Shown: one piece after another, positions 35,831 through 47,596 of the stretch
How the letters are laid out: the number at the start of each line of letters is the position of its first letter
Numbering within the stretch: position 1 is the first letter of the stretch
From: Membranipora membranacea
Lineage: Eukaryota; Bryozoa; Gymnolaemata; Cheilostomatida; Membraniporidae
NCBI GenBank assembly: GCA_914767715.1
Contig: OU612070.1
Coordinates: forward strand, 2,807,501 to 2,871,500
Direction of reading: 5' to 3'
DNA length: 64,000 nucleotides
Translations under genes and position numbers: made by a program
Notes under the pieces: model-generated
The model's input: only the letters and a program-made list of their open reading frames with translations
What the model was told of the DNA's origin: nothing
Database searches by the model: none

Positions 35831-37154
35831 AAGATTTACAGCTCATATTCCGGAACTTTTTTAGAAGAAAGAGGAACAGCATAACTATCTATGAACATTT
35901 TAGAAGCCTGAAAAAGGAATTAGATTTAACCCTGATGATGATACAAGCACTCGGTCCAGCCATTGAGCAGAATCTAGAATTAGAGTTCTGGGGCCACGCA
36001 AGTGACAGCCAGATAGGACTCTGTGTGACATCAAGGGAATTAAACCAGGGGTCACAGTTCTCATATTTTTGAAAAACTAAAAATCATGCCATTACAAATG
36101 CTTTGTGAATATAAAGTTTTGAAACTTTTATTTATTTCATACTCAATTCAAAATATTTTCAATATGATAACAAACCATGAATACAACGCTTGATCCAACA
36201 AACTTGAATTTATGAAAACCAATAACAAGCGAGGAGAGAGGTCCTTGTTAAGAAATTGCATAGGCTTGTTCAAAAAGTTCATACCGGAGGTGTGGGTAGG
36301 GCCAGAGTGCAATCATGCTAGCCTTCATGACGCCGGTAATAGCATCAGAAAAGACCAGTCAAAACCCATCAAGCCAAGACATAAAGTTGGTCAAATTTAG
36401 AGAGTCAATTAACTTGCCATAACCCACAGAGTTGGCGACTTGACGGCGCAATATTTGGCTGCAATTTCTGCAACACACACTAGCCTTCAGTACAATGGGG
36501 CCTAACTACCCCAAGCGAAAAAAATTCAAATGTAGAAACTTCGAGACTTGAACAGTGAAGGAGATGGCTCTAACCAACTGAACCACCCCCTACTCTGATC
36601 GAGCAATCCGCAGCTGTAATGTGACAAAAAAAAGTACAACGTGGCTTGATCTCCTTTGGTTATATATTTTGGCATTTTGGCAATGGTATTTTGGGATATG
36701 GTATGTTGTCCCGCATGGTATTATGTCCAATCTGACTTTATATCCATTGGTATTTTGACACATCTGGCTTTATATCCACTGGTATTTTGACACAACTGGC
36801 GTTTTGTACAACTGGTATTTTGGCATTGATATATTGTGCAGTGGCATTATGGCCATGGTATTATGACAATGGCATTATGGCAATGGCATTTTGTCCCAAT
36901 GGCATTTTGGCCATGGCATTTTGACACGGAATCATTTATTCCCACTCAAATACCGGAATCTTTCATAGTATCACAACAATGTGTCCCAGGCTACGGTGTG
37001 CTAGGTGTTGTCTCATCTAAAAACAAATAGTTGAGTTTGTAACCATTTTATAACCAAGCACATAGACCAGCAATCAAGCCAATGCTTACCTAAGTTATAA
37101 GTTTCATTTTATGTCAGTATAGATATGCATGCTTTTGATTGTAATCTCACTTAG

Positions 37155-37956
37155 ACCCAGCAACTCTGAACAACATTGCTGAACAAAAGCCAGCTGTTAC
37201 TGATGTAGCCGGAGAGGTAGTACCTGGAACTCTGGTTGATGGAGTGACTTCTCCTGATGGAACATGTTCAAATACTGATGTAGTAGGTAATGTGACATGG
37301 GCTTTGGATCTTCAGGGGATTACTCTATCCGTGCTATCATGATCTTCACTCAAGACTGTGGTAAGCGTGTTAATGCTCAAGATAACACTATCAAAACTAG
37401 CACCAAACCATTGATAACAGACATGTAATAAAAACTGATGTAGTAGAGAGGGGACAACTCTTGATTGATGTATATGAATCAACTAGAAAGGCAGCATTAA
37501 ACTAGAAGCTTGCTGATTTTCCAAAACCATCCCACTTTTCATTATTCCGTATATCTTACTACAGATAAGATCCTCTTAAGATAAAATTATCCTTAATGTA
37601 CTTTGTGGGGTATCCATATTAACATACTTTACAATGTGGAAAAATCTCAATCGTATGTAATCGTGTAGTAAACCCACTAGGTTGAGTAGTTTTATTGGTG
37701 GGAGTCAATCTAATTCCGGAGGTTTTGCTATTATATTTTTCAGGTGAACTTCAACTTAACAACTTAGCTATACAGTTGAAGAGTCAATCCTACCAAGATC
37801 CGACATCCTGCTCAATCAGTTACCCAACGTCAATACCTTCAGGTTCGTCTGCTGAAGTCCACTGCGATCAGCTGATAGCTACAACGCGTATGGTCTCAAT
37901 TACTGGAACTAACCGTAACCTGGAAAAGGTTTCTGAAATACAAATATTTGGACCAC
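37155..37956 (+). pseudogene. Copy A: second F5-8-like domain (two exons, frameshifted)
   Basis: Exon 37155-37360 carries NIAEQKPAVTDVAGE and LVDGVTSPDGTC. It then loses the frame by one base near 37315 compared with copy B (CTTCAGGGGATT against CTACAGGAGGATT). Exon 37744-37956 is open and contains LQLNNLAIQLKSQS and LEKVSEIQIFGP. Borders: acceptor ag 37153-37154, donors GT 37361 and 37957. Confidence 0.8.
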
Positions 37957-38313
37957 GTGAGTTTGTAAAATTTTAATTTCTTTGATAAAATAGATCTGCT
38001 TGAATCATTATGCTGTTTGCAAATCCTCACACATCCACTTAATACCAGAGCGTTGGGTTAATGAACTCCCTCTTGAGTTCATTTTTGGGTGCATTTATTT
38101 TTATAAACTCACAAATTAGCATGGCTGTTAATTGAACTAGCAAGCTTTTCAAGATATTTTGAAGTGCAACCGGAAGAGGCAGTGCAAACAATTGGTCGAA
38201 TGGGGCATACGTATAATGCTTCCAGTTCAGATTTGATCCTGTCTCAATTTAGATGTCTGCTGAACCCGCAAACGCAGGTTCAAAAAGATGTATGGAATGG
38301 GATGTCATGTCAG

Positions 38314-38382
38314 GAGTGGTCTGATGGCTAACGGTAAGGACTTGTGATCTTTAAATCCAGGTTCACTTCCCGGCGCCGTCCA
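38314..38382 (+). repeat. tRNA-like sequence in an intron-specific insertion
   Basis: GAGTGGTCTGATGGCTAACG forms the A-box region and AGGTTCACTTCCC the B box. It lies within roughly 38250-39430, a stretch of the copy A intron with no match in copy B. Confidence 0.6.
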
Positions 38383-38524
38383 ACATTTCTGATTTGGCAC
38401 TGGCAAGCCAGTCAGGTCTGTTTGGAAAAGGACGATAAATACAGGAGGTCTACTGAAAATCCCCCTCTGCTTCTTCTAAAAAAAGAGTAGTCCCCAGCAG
38501 CGGGCAAGGGCATAGGGTCACTAC

Positions 38525-38605
38525 CTAGACCAGCTGTGGGCAACCTGCGACCTTTTTGCCAGTGCGGCCTAATGGGTAATATTTTGCAGCCTAAATGTGG
38601 CCTCA
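38525..38605 (+). mobile_element. Possible solo hAT end
   Basis: CAGCTGTGGGCAACCTGCGA and the following GCCAGTGCGGCCTAA resemble the 5' ends of vertebrate and invertebrate hAT MITEs (usual form CAGNGGTGGGCAAMCTGCGG). No partner end was found downstream. Confidence 0.35.
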
Positions 38606-39919
38606 TGCCTAGAAAAGTTATTAGGCATCAGTTTTGATTCTTCTTTAGTTATGTGGAGAACCATGTATGTATAGCGCCTGTACAATATATTTCAAAAATA
38701 GTGGCAATTCTGTACTATGCAAATAACAAAGCTTCCCCAGCCACTCTACACAAAATCATCATAACTGTAGCACTGGTGTCAACGACTATCTTAAGTTGTT
38801 TTTCTTTAAAAAATAGCACAAAACAGTGACCTTTGGATGTTAAAATTACAAAGTTCTCTACCATAATAGTTATTAGTATTTTTTGCAAAACAGTCATTTT
38901 GGACGAAAGGCAGATTTGTATCAAAAAGTCTCTTTGTTACAAGTGCTCCTGCATTATGCTTGAAATGTTCAATATTGCCTTTCATTTCACAACCATTTGC
39001 AAAAGAATTCTCCCTTGCAGGAGGGTGGGCGCTGTAAGATGAAAATTATGACAGGGCACGAAAATTCTTTATTCTCCATCACAACAGTCCCGTCATGATC
39101 TTTTTACACTTTAACCCCTGGGATGACGCTACAGCACCCCTCCCACACCCGCCCTGCCCTTTGTCATACACATGAAACACAGAGATACAGGCACGCATAA
39201 AATCAAATCATGAGGTAAAATGACGTCACGAAACTCCAGAAGATTGGATGAACCAATATTTCTGTTGAGTTCTTGCAACATAAAGTCTTTGCACAAAAAA
39301 CAGCGTAAGCTTCTCAGTCTAAGTTCCAAACCCAACTGACGTGCCTTGGACTCCCAGCGCATTTATATTAGTCAGTCACCTACGTCCCTTCTCACACCAT
39401 TACTATGATTCATCTAATTCGTAACAACAGATCTATTAATTAAACTCAAATCACTTGAATCATAAAACCAGGCAAAGTGGGATCGGTATTTTCCCGCGCC
39501 CAGCTGGGGCTTCATCCATGAGATTTTTGGACTATTCGAGTCGGTCTATTTATTTGAAAGATCATCTGATTTATATGTTCAACATCATCGAATTGATCAT
39601 AAATAGCTCCTGCATCAAATGCAACTTTCAAGCTCCAAATGTTATTGAAACTGATATAATTAGCAAAGAAAACCCTGGATGGTTGACTGCAAATCCATAA
39701 TAGTATCACCGCTATAGCACAATTCAATGGCGTACAACACCCTTACTTTTGCTGAATATGGTGACATGTCTAGGTTTATTATAATGTCAATGTTGAGTAC
39801 AAAGATTACATAAATTACATTTATATACATATAATGTTTACTAGCCTAAGTGCTCAGACGGCTTCAATGCGAGTGGCATTACATTATGAGTGTTTGATAT
39901 TGTGATGGCACATAGACTG

Positions 39920-40030
39920 AAATGCGTACATATCATACATTGCACACATTGCATAAGTTGCATCAGTGTATACATTGCATATATTGCATGTGCTGCATAC
40001 GTTGCGTTGTTGCCTACATTGCATGAAATT
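39920..40030. repeat. Intronic minisatellite (ACATTGCATA-like), also in copy B
   Basis: Irregular 9-12 bp units such as ACATTGCATA and ACATTGCACAC fill this stretch just upstream of exon 40165. The equivalent position of copy B (56764-56866) has the same kind of array with more GCGCAC units. Confidence 0.75.
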
Positions 40031-40164
40031 GAGACATTACATACATAATATAAATTATGCATTGCATATAAGGCAAAATGCAAATGTGCTATATTTAATG
40101 TAATAAACTACATAGTTTATTGTATTAGATAATTTTTCATATTTGATAATATCTTTTTCATCAG

Positions 40165-40878
40165 GGTCAAAAAACTTTGCACTCGATAGAAAAGGTGGAA
40201 AGGCAGAACAATCTGAAGTATATGGTGACTGGGACGTCAACAGAGCTAATGATGGTCAAATAGGCAATGGAGCAGGTTTTATTACACATACTGCAGAGGG
40301 CACAGATAAATGGCTGAAGATAGATCTTAACCATTACATGTACCTAGTCAAAATGGTTATTTACATCTGGGATCAAGAATGTAGTGGTAAGATATGTGAA
40401 CATTTTTGCTCTATTTTGCACCTTTGCATTTAGAATTGGCTTAACAAGAACATAAGCTTCTAATGCTGATACAAGATAGGCCTCTCATAAACTTGTTTTT
40501 CCTTTTTTCATAGACATCAGAAAGTTGTAACTGGAAAGCTCACAATCATGACGTCTGTTTGACATCTCCCGTATTCATGGAAAATATATAACACGTAAAA
40601 CAAGTAATGTATCTTAAGTTTGTGGATTACTGCATTATATTGTATTATAGTCGATAGAATGCAGCAAGCTAGTTTTTACACATCCACAGCTCAAGGAGAG
40701 AATGCAGGTGTTCCTGGCTCATCTAACTGGAATCTCTGCCATTACAACAAGAACCCAATAAGTGAAATGGATTACATACAGTGCGATGACAATAGACAGC
40801 CATTCACACGGCAGATTGCTGTCAAAGTCGGATTTGATAAGAGCGTCCAACTGAGAGAATTTGAGGCCTATGGACTTG
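40165..40878 (+). CDS. Copy A: third F5-8-like domain (two exons)
   Basis: Exons 40165-40386 and 40651-40878 are open and phase 1 on both sides. The first has SKNFALDRKGGKAEQ, RANDGQ and DKWLKIDLNHYMYLV, the WxxxDL core typical of discoidin-type folds. The second has GVPGSSNWNLCHYNKNPISE, IQCDDNRQPFTRQI and REFEAYGLG, the usual EVEVYG-like end. Copy B differs at scattered residues only. Confidence 0.8.
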
Positions 40879-41053
40879 GTAAGTGTTGATTCATCAGGCA
40901 ATTTACCCTTTTCTATCAAAGTTTGAATTTTTAGGTTTGGATTGTGGATGTCAAAGTGAAGTAATGAAGCACATTTCAGAACTGTATTTGGTATATCAAT
41001 TCAACGTAAAAAGAGCTTACATTTCAAATTCAGCTACTTTTCTTCTGTTGTAG

Positions 41054-41694
41054 CACCTGGTCAATTTGATGTATATCCGATAATAGCTCTCAAGTTCAGC
41101 AACTTAACACACCTTGTGATGGCTCTACATCAGTGGAATAATAACATGACAGGTGATGTACCGCCATCGAGGTAAGTGGTGTTCTGTATGCCTCATCTTG
41201 CGTGCGGCAAGTAGTTAAAGAGACTGGCTAATAGTTCCGTCACATTGCTGCTTCATGCAGACTCCAATATGATTGGATTAAAGTCGAAGTGTTTGACTAC
41301 CACCAATTTTTTATCACATAATGTTATGTCAAACTTCAGAAATAGAACACACAAAATGAAGTAAATTATTATTTAGATTGCAAATTTGTTTGTTCCATCC
41401 AAAACTGTTGTAATATAATGAAATCAGCTTCAAGTCTGCTTGAGATTGTATTGATGCATCATAACAAAGAGACCAAATTCTTTTTCAGCTATACAATCTA
41501 CCAGAAATCTGACCAGGATGCCAGTTTCAATGTTGTCCGAACTGTACCACATGCTCTATCTACTCATACTGTGGATATCTCTATCGATGGTCTCACTGGA
41601 GCACATGGATATGAATACAGGGTATTACTGTGTCATGAAAGCATCCTCTACGGAGATGTCAACACTGTGGATACATCATTGACGGTTCCAGCAC
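41054..41694 (+). CDS. Copy A: fibronectin III-like domain (two exons)
   Basis: Exons 41054-41171 and 41489-41694 join in phase 2. Sequence features are ALKFSNLTHLVMALHQWNN, YTIYQKS, VDISIDGLTGAHGYEYRVLL and DTSLTVPA. The late tyrosine in GYEYRV and the hydrophobic strand pattern fit an FN3 fold; similarity is remote. The frame is open and the donor at 41695 is intact. Confidence 0.7.
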
Positions 41695-43876
41695 GTATGT
41701 TTTCTTTTTTCACATTGTCAGATGCGCGTCACAAAATATCATTGCTGTCCGCAGTGTTTGACAATAATATAAATTTTGACGATATGAAGGCCACATGACT
41801 TACCACTCACTACTATTCCACCCTTAGCCAACAGTTAGCCATAATTGAGGGTGAAGCTGCATGCTACTGCATGGGGTGTTCTCTGGATTGTCCAATGACA
41901 GCACCTCATATATGGAGTTGAACTATGGAGATGGTTCTTCCAACTGTATTCTCATCTGCGTTGTTCCGAACTAAACATCAATGTAATTTTGCAGAAATCT
42001 AGATTGGTCTTGATATTTATTAATTTATTTTGTTTAAAGACGTTTTCTAGAAAGTTAACAGATAACAGAGTAGTTAAAAAGTAACATGTTGACCTCTTCA
42101 CACAGCTAAATACAAAAAAAAAGGGTTATACACAAATAAATGACAATGTTCTAGAAATGGGAAAGTAAGTTATAAATGGCTTTATAGAAAAAGAAAATGA
42201 TATATATATATGTATAAAATTATTGTTCTTGTCACGTTTATAATCAAAAGTATTAGTTAAAAGATAGTAGTAGGCTGTCAGCCGTTTTGCATTTCAGTCT
42301 GAAATTGTGCAGCAGATTTAAGAGAGCTGTTTTATTGATATGCTATAGAGAAGAAATAAGGTCTTCACTGAATAAATCTGTTATATGATCTTGAAAGATA
42401 TACTCGACATCGCAACTGATGAATGAGTATGGTTAAGATTTGCCTCAATTTTTCTCAAGTTAGACCATTGATGCACCATCCTCTTCTATCCACACCTATG
42501 TCTGCTCTGTCCTGTTTGGGTGGCGGGTGCTTGCTTTAAACTTTTTAAGGTACCCTACCATCGATTATAGACCCTCAAGACATGCTTCCTATTTCCATTT
42601 CTGATTTTCATGGGGCCTTGTCTTGTTTGGCGTCACTGTGTGATTATGACTGCATCCCCCTATTCAGCTGCTTGTGTATTCCCCTTGTCATTACGTCAAG
42701 GGTGGTTGCTACTGCTAAGCTGCAGTGAAAAAGTGACTATTCATCAGTACTCAATAGTGTGTGATCATAGACTCATGCATCAGTCTTGACTAATACATCA
42801 AGGCCTGAAAATACGTCTATTTAGAAGCCTAGCTTTTTATAAGGTGACAGTGTTGTGACTGCCAAGAGAATAGAGGATATCACCAAGTCCAAAGAAGTTA
42901 GTGTTTTGATGAAAAATCTTTTTCAAGAGGAATCTCACCTGCATGGTTGAAGGTTTTATCGAGTTTATACATTGGTGATCAATCAGTGTTTATTCGTTCC
43001 CCTCAAAGGCATCGCCTTTTGTTGTGTCGGCAAGGATTTCATAATATTATTGCAACTCAGAAATTACCAACAGACTGTAAAACCACTGTTTCATCAATTT
43101 CATGATTGCATGTGGAACCAAGCTTGATCATCCAGCATTACACAATGGTACTCTTAACACACTGCATATTGCCTGATAACCATTCACTGTTGTAAAAATA
43201 ATACCTAACTCCTTCAGATGGTAAAGGTCACAGATAAGGCTCACTTTAAAGGGCAGCCAAGGTTTCACAGCAATGCATTAATGGGTAGTAAATAATGTGC
43301 TGGGCAGCATCAGCTTAGTGCATTACGCGATGCAAAACTCAAGGTGGTTGCTGACTCTAAGCTGGGTAACACTTCAGCTTAGGGAGGTTCCAAGACATTG
43401 CTGTAATGATGATAGAGCACAGGCTAAATATTAACAGGAACAGGAAACTGCTCTTTGGTATTTCATTTTAGCCGAGTTTGAGTACATGCTGGATGAAGTG
43501 TTTCACAAGAATTCTGGCTGAATAATCATTTGAATTAGATTTTGTCTTTTTCCTTATGCGGAAGGTGCAATCTGCTATTAATCGATGAGAAGTTGTTTGA
43601 AACCCTGGTTGCCCTTTAATTATGATTGAAAAATTTGGAGCATGAATCACATATACACCCTAAAGTCTTTTAATCTGTTTATCTTTCACAATGCTATATA
43701 TCATAATTATTTCAATCTTTTTAAGGCTGATTTCTCGACAGCATTGAACCAAATTTTAAACCCAACCTGCCTTAAGTATCACCAGAACATCAGGATGAGT
43801 TGCTTAGCATAAATTGTAGAATTATTTTCTCTTTTTTCCATTATTATGTAAAAATCATCACGTGGTTACACCCCAG
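41695..43876. other. Intron of receptor copy A
   Basis: From 41695 to about 42600 the sequence matches copy B after 63346. Further right it is unassigned; words such as GGTGGTTGCT recur at 42707-42716 and 43344-43353. No membrane-spanning exon was found. Confidence 0.5.
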
Positions 43877-44218
43877 GGACAAACATCACATGCTCACTGC
43901 AAGCTGTGGCTGATGGAAACAGATCAAGTGATGCAAGCAAACTCTCTGGTTACATTCCCTGTTCAGGTTTGTCCAATGGCTAAACATATTACAATTAACA
44001 TCGTTATGTCTTTTTGAGTGACAGTCATACTTGATATGGGCAGGAAACCTCTATAAACCTGTATTTTGGTACTAGATATAACCCTACAACCTTTAATTTT
44101 CCATCATAATTATGTCTATGCCATGAGCATAGGGACTCAAATGTCATGCCGCTCTTGCTATTGTGACAGATCCTACAGCAGCAGCGATCAGTGATAATGT
44201 GACTGAAACTTCAGAGCC
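43877..44218 (+). CDS. Copy A: probable juxtamembrane extracellular exons
   Basis: Exon 43877-43966 (TNITCSLQAVADGNRSSDAS onwards) is phase 1 at both ends, with a proper acceptor and a GTTTGT donor. A second short exon starts at 44170 (DPTAAAISDNVTETSEP) and runs into the MITE-like repeat, which brings a stop. Both are predicted from splice signals and frame only; no domain is recognisable. Confidence 0.45.
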
Positions 44219-44404
44219 ATAGTTTGGGAAAAAGTTTTAGTATTTGAATAGTCAATTATAGCATTTTCAACCTGTTTTGCGAACAATTTGGCAGAATTTT
44301 TCATGAGTTTCGTAACAAAATTTAAAACTGATCAACATTCAAGCCTCCAATGATTTGGAAATCCTGTCTCTCAGGGTTTTCAATGGTGAAGTAGCAGACA
44401 ACCA
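44190..44404. mobile_element. MITE-like repeat at the expected membrane-exon position
   Basis: Homologous to 23204-23410. Its right end reads inwards as CACCATTGAAAACCCTGAGA. The left edge overlaps the putative exon at 44170-44218, so the exact boundary is unsure. Confidence 0.5.
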
Positions 44405-44468
44405 TAAAGTTTTATTTTAATATTTGAGAGAAATGCATTGTCCTGTGTTTTTTGATCTAGTTCCACAG

Positions 44469-44614
44469 AACCAGATGACATTGAACTACAAGGAGTTGGC
44501 TCTACTGCTGTCTATGAGAATCAGATGAACACACAATATGAGAATGTTGATACTGTTTACTGCCAGCCAGATGTGAATCATTTGGATAATCATGTATATA
44601 GCTTACCCCAATAA
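44469..44614 (+). CDS. Copy A: C-terminal tyrosine-rich tail exon
   Basis: An acceptor at 44467-44468 (an alternative is at 44459-44460) opens DDIELQGVGSTAVYENQM. The frame continues with QYENV, DTVYCQP and VYSLPQ, then TAA at 44612-44614. Four tyrosines sit in YxN or YxxP contexts, the kind bound by SH2 domains of Grb2- and Crk/Nck-type adaptors. The tail is acidic and has no membrane segment of its own. The orphan exon at 5861 keeps three of these tyrosine positions in full context. Confidence 0.65.
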
Positions 44615-45032
44615 CCAGAAGCTAGAACTATAGAGAGGGCACGATTCCCAGAGAAATATGCGTAATAGAATATATACCTTTGATTATCAATTTCTGTGAT
44701 AGTATAGATTATGATAATATTTCTCTGAATATTTCGAAAACAATCAACTGGGGATCTATACATTAAACAGTAAACATATCAGAATAAGTATATAGCCATA
44801 CAAAATATGGTAATACCCGTGCTTCCAGGTTAGTAGAAGCGAAATTCTTTTGATGAGGTGAAAAGGAAAAAAAGCATGACAGATCCCCAATTATTATTGT
44901 GGTTAATTTTGATTACATCCACAGCTCAATATCATCATATTCGCCCTTGTTCTAGGAGTAATTATTTTGTTATTTAATATCTTTTAATAACCCCAATTCA
45001 TTTTGCGTATATTTTTTTATCGCCCTATGCAT

Positions 45033-45085
45033 AACATATATATAACATATATATAACATATATATAAAATATATATAACATACAT
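45033..45085. repeat. ATAACATATAT microsatellite
   Basis: About five 12-bp units of ATAACATATAT(AT) type. Confidence 0.85.
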
Positions 45086-45221
45086 TATACATGCAACAAA
45101 AGAAAATGAAAGAGTTACAACTCCTACTGAGTTGCCAACTATACGGTGGCTGTATGAGCACTTTGATCATACGGACTGGTTGACTTTATGATTAAAATAA
45201 TAATATGAACTTTATTTGCTA

Positions 45222-45345
45222 TTCAATGCCACTTTCAGGGCAAATGAGAATATGCTTACAGAATAAGATCTATCACATCTATATAACGCACCCTTGTACA
45301 AGGTAAGGGTGGGCAAGCTACACATCCTATTCGCCCATTTACAGA
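45222..45345 (-). repeat. SINE-like repeat body, related to 31325-31460
   Basis: Shared words include GAGAATATGCT, GCGCAC, CTTGT and AGGGTGGGCAAGCTA. The tRNA-like head is not present here; the repeat runs into the LINE tail to the right. Confidence 0.6.
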
Positions 45346-45429
45346 AAGACAAATCTAGAATGGAGAATTTCTCTCTCTCTCTCTCTTTGCAGTCAGTCGA
45401 TTCGGCAAAGCCTGTTCCGTGATTATGGT

Positions 45430-46195
45430 TAAGGTTTGACACCTCTTCATCCAGGTCGATTTCTTGCCACCTGCTGCCACAGGTCAGGGTTGATCTAGCG
45501 CCATTTCATGTTTCGCTTCGCTTCATCCTTAAACCTGAGTATGGGTCTATCTGAGAATACAGCAGCTGTCTCAGTAACCTGTCATTATCCATCTCGTGCA
45601 CATGTCCCAGCCATCTGAGGTTTTTCTCTATCAAGATGTCTGTCATTGAAGGGAGTCCTGCGCGCCGTATGATATCTACATTTGTTATTTTTCCCTTCCA
45701 TGTCACATTCATTATGGTTCGCAGTTGCCTCATCATGGATTCACTGAGATTTTTTGGCCTATGTCCTATAAATCTCACTGCTAACCCAGGCATTGACTTG
45801 TCTCATTACTTCTCTCAGCTGTTCATAAAACGGCCCTTTTGCCTCGTCCGGGTTTGTCATGGTGGGGGCATATGCGCTGATGATGGTGGCGTAGACATCT
45901 TTCTGCCGAGGAAGTCTCATAGTCATCAATCTGTGGTTGATAGGTGTACTGGTTCAAATTCCAGTTGTTTGACTATTGAGTTCTTTATAGCAAAGCCAAC
46001 TCCTGCCTTCTGCCTCCTTCCTTTCGTTTTCCCCTCCTCCGGTCTCTTGGAGCCATCTCTGTTGAGGAGAGTTCTAGCATTCCACTCAGCTAGTCCCAGA
46101 ATAGTTTTTGCTACCTGCTTACTCTATGCTGGCGGCCAGAGCAGGAGCAAGCCAGTGCAATCCTTGCTGACCCGACGACGTTCGAGCCGGTATTA
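45430..46195 (-). mobile_element. Truncated LINE of a second clade (endonuclease and C-terminus only)
   Basis: On the minus strand from about 46195 the frame reads LGLAEWNARTLLNRDGSK, KAGVGFAIKNS, then after a frame change LMTMRLPR, VYATIISAYAPTMTNPDEAK and FYEQLREV, all typical of LINE EEP endonucleases. At about 45790 it jumps to a C-terminal segment (RRAGLPSMTDILIEKNLRWL, GHVHEMDNDRLLRQLLY), so the reverse transcriptase is deleted. The stretch to its right up to about 46745 may be its 5' leader, but this is not shown. Confidence 0.8.
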
Positions 46196-47393
46196 GTGTT
46201 CATCTGTTTTTTTCATATCATATTCATATCATTTTTTTCATGCATAAGGTTAAATGAGGACTGGTTTTTGCATTACCGGAATCACTCTCTTGGCAAAACA
46301 GGGATGTTATTCAACGTGCAAGAATTGGTCAAGACATGTTGGCGTCCCTGCCTAACTGCAGTGGCTAGCTATTAGATAGGTTTGTTCATCTCTGCTCCTG
46401 AATGCTGCCACAGACATTTTCTGTATTCTGTCGGTGTTTACTCCCCTAGCCTTTGTCTTCCATAGATGGCTGCAAGGCAGCAATACCGATTTGGTGGATG
46501 ACCACAAGACCCAAGGTGCATGCGCCCATATTTGGGTAGGTATTATATTTGTCCTACCAGGGTGTCCACCCAAACTCCTACACCCTCTACAAAGCTATTG
46601 GGTTTACCAGATTAGTCGCCGGTGAGCTCGACCATGCGGTAGATGGAACTGGATTACATGGTCACCAGTAGCAGGTTTATCGTCCTGACCTGGAGAATAT
46701 TATGGCTTCCCAGGTCAGCGCTGTGCCCAAAGTGCAAGGGCGCAGTGATATACTCTTGGTTTTATTGAGATGATTTTACATGTGCTCTAAAACAGGGATT
46801 TTAGAAATGAAAACCACTTTTAACATAACGGCCATCATACATTGCACATATCAGGATGAATGGCTAATCAAATTGTCTACCTGCTTGACAGGCTTAATAG
46901 TATCTATGCACTTATTTAAAATCTGAATAACTGTTGTGTGAGACACGAGACAGGAATCGTTTATGGAGTTGGAAGTGGTGTAGATATTACGGATGACCCA
47001 CGGACTATGCATGTAAAGTCTGACAGGTAGTACTGCTATAACAATACAAATCTTGCTCGTTAAAGATTATAAGCAAAATTTTGAATATTGCATATATTCA
47101 TATTTGAATGAAAATTTGTGTGCCTGGGTGAATGCTCTTTCATCAAAATTAACAACAAAGCTGAAGTCGTAACGATACTTTATTTATGGGTAGATACATC
47201 CTCATGCTCGTACTGTTATTTGTATTACAAACTAATTATTACATTTCAATAAAGACTGTTATAAAATCCAAAGGTGGCTGATATAATATTTCCCTCCGTT
47301 GTTCCTGATGATGATGATGTGATTGAGCTATGCCTTGGCTCTATGCAGCTTTTGTCATTCAAAATTGAAAAAATGCAGTTTATCCTACTTTTC
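46196..47393. other. Unassigned; possible LINE leader and the Gypsy left flank
   Basis: GC content is higher at 46440-46740, next to the LINE start, and may be its untranslated leader. The rest shows nothing I can name. Confidence 0.35.
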
Positions 47394-47534
47394 TGTTATA
47401 TTGTCTTTGCTAGACCTTTGTATAGCTATCAAGCATACTTTATTACAAGCAATAGAAATCTAGAATAATGTAACCTGAAACACAAACTCGTTACTTCTGT
47501 ACCCCTAACAGAGATAGGGGCACACATTATAACA
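47394..47534 (+). repeat. 5' LTR (141 bp, internally deleted)
   Basis: Begins TGTTATATTG and ends CACATTATAACA. It matches the 3' LTR except that an internal block of about 80 bp is missing after TGTTATATTG. Confidence 0.9.
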
Positions 47535-47551
47535 TGGTGTCAGAACTGTCG
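47535..47551 (+). promoter_or_regulatory. Primer-binding site
   Basis: TGGTGTCAGAACTG directly follows the 5' LTR. This form is common in Gypsy elements of the Mag type, where a tRNA 3' end primes minus-strand synthesis. Confidence 0.75.
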
Positions 47552-47596
47552 ATCCATGCTCATCATTGATTCTGTGGATATTATAACTTTTCTGTG

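Larger units (their letters stand above)
33393..36933. mobile_element. Foldback/Mutator-like element with about 425-bp inverted repeats (3,541 bp)
   Basis: A 9-bp duplication ATTTATTCC lies at 33384-33392 and 36934-36942. Copy B shows the unoccupied intron site (CTTATTCCCATTTAAATACC at 55114-55133). The arms about 33393-33820 and 36508-36933 are inverted copies. The outer 270 bp are degenerate repeats of words such as ATGCCATTGCCATA. The inner part holds a tRNA-like segment. Long arms plus a 9-bp duplication fit Mutator-like or foldback elements. The interior contains a decayed LINE fragment and no transposase. Confidence 0.85.
25254..44614 (+). pseudogene. F5-8 type C / FN3 receptor, copy A (decaying)
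   Basis: Exons seen: 25254-25317 (signal peptide), 37155-37360, 37744-37956, 40165-40386, 40651-40878, 41054-41171, 41489-41694, 43877-43966, 44170 to about 44218, and 44469-44614 with stop TAA. All internal borders shown have AG and GT, mostly phase 1. The exons match copy B (53130-63345) one for one, but the first lectin domain (two exons in B) has no counterpart between 25317 and 37155. Exon 37155-37360 lacks one base near 37315, giving a TGA at 37340. No membrane-spanning exon is visible; a MITE lies where it might be expected. The role, by architecture, would be sugar or glycoprotein binding at the surface with a tyrosine-containing tail. Joining the first exon to the rest over 12 kb is inference. 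Confidence 0.72.

Noticed and set aside
45636-46196. 186-residue plus-strand open frame as a gene
   Set aside because: It is the antisense of the LINE endonuclease and C-terminus, which match family motifs on the minus strand.
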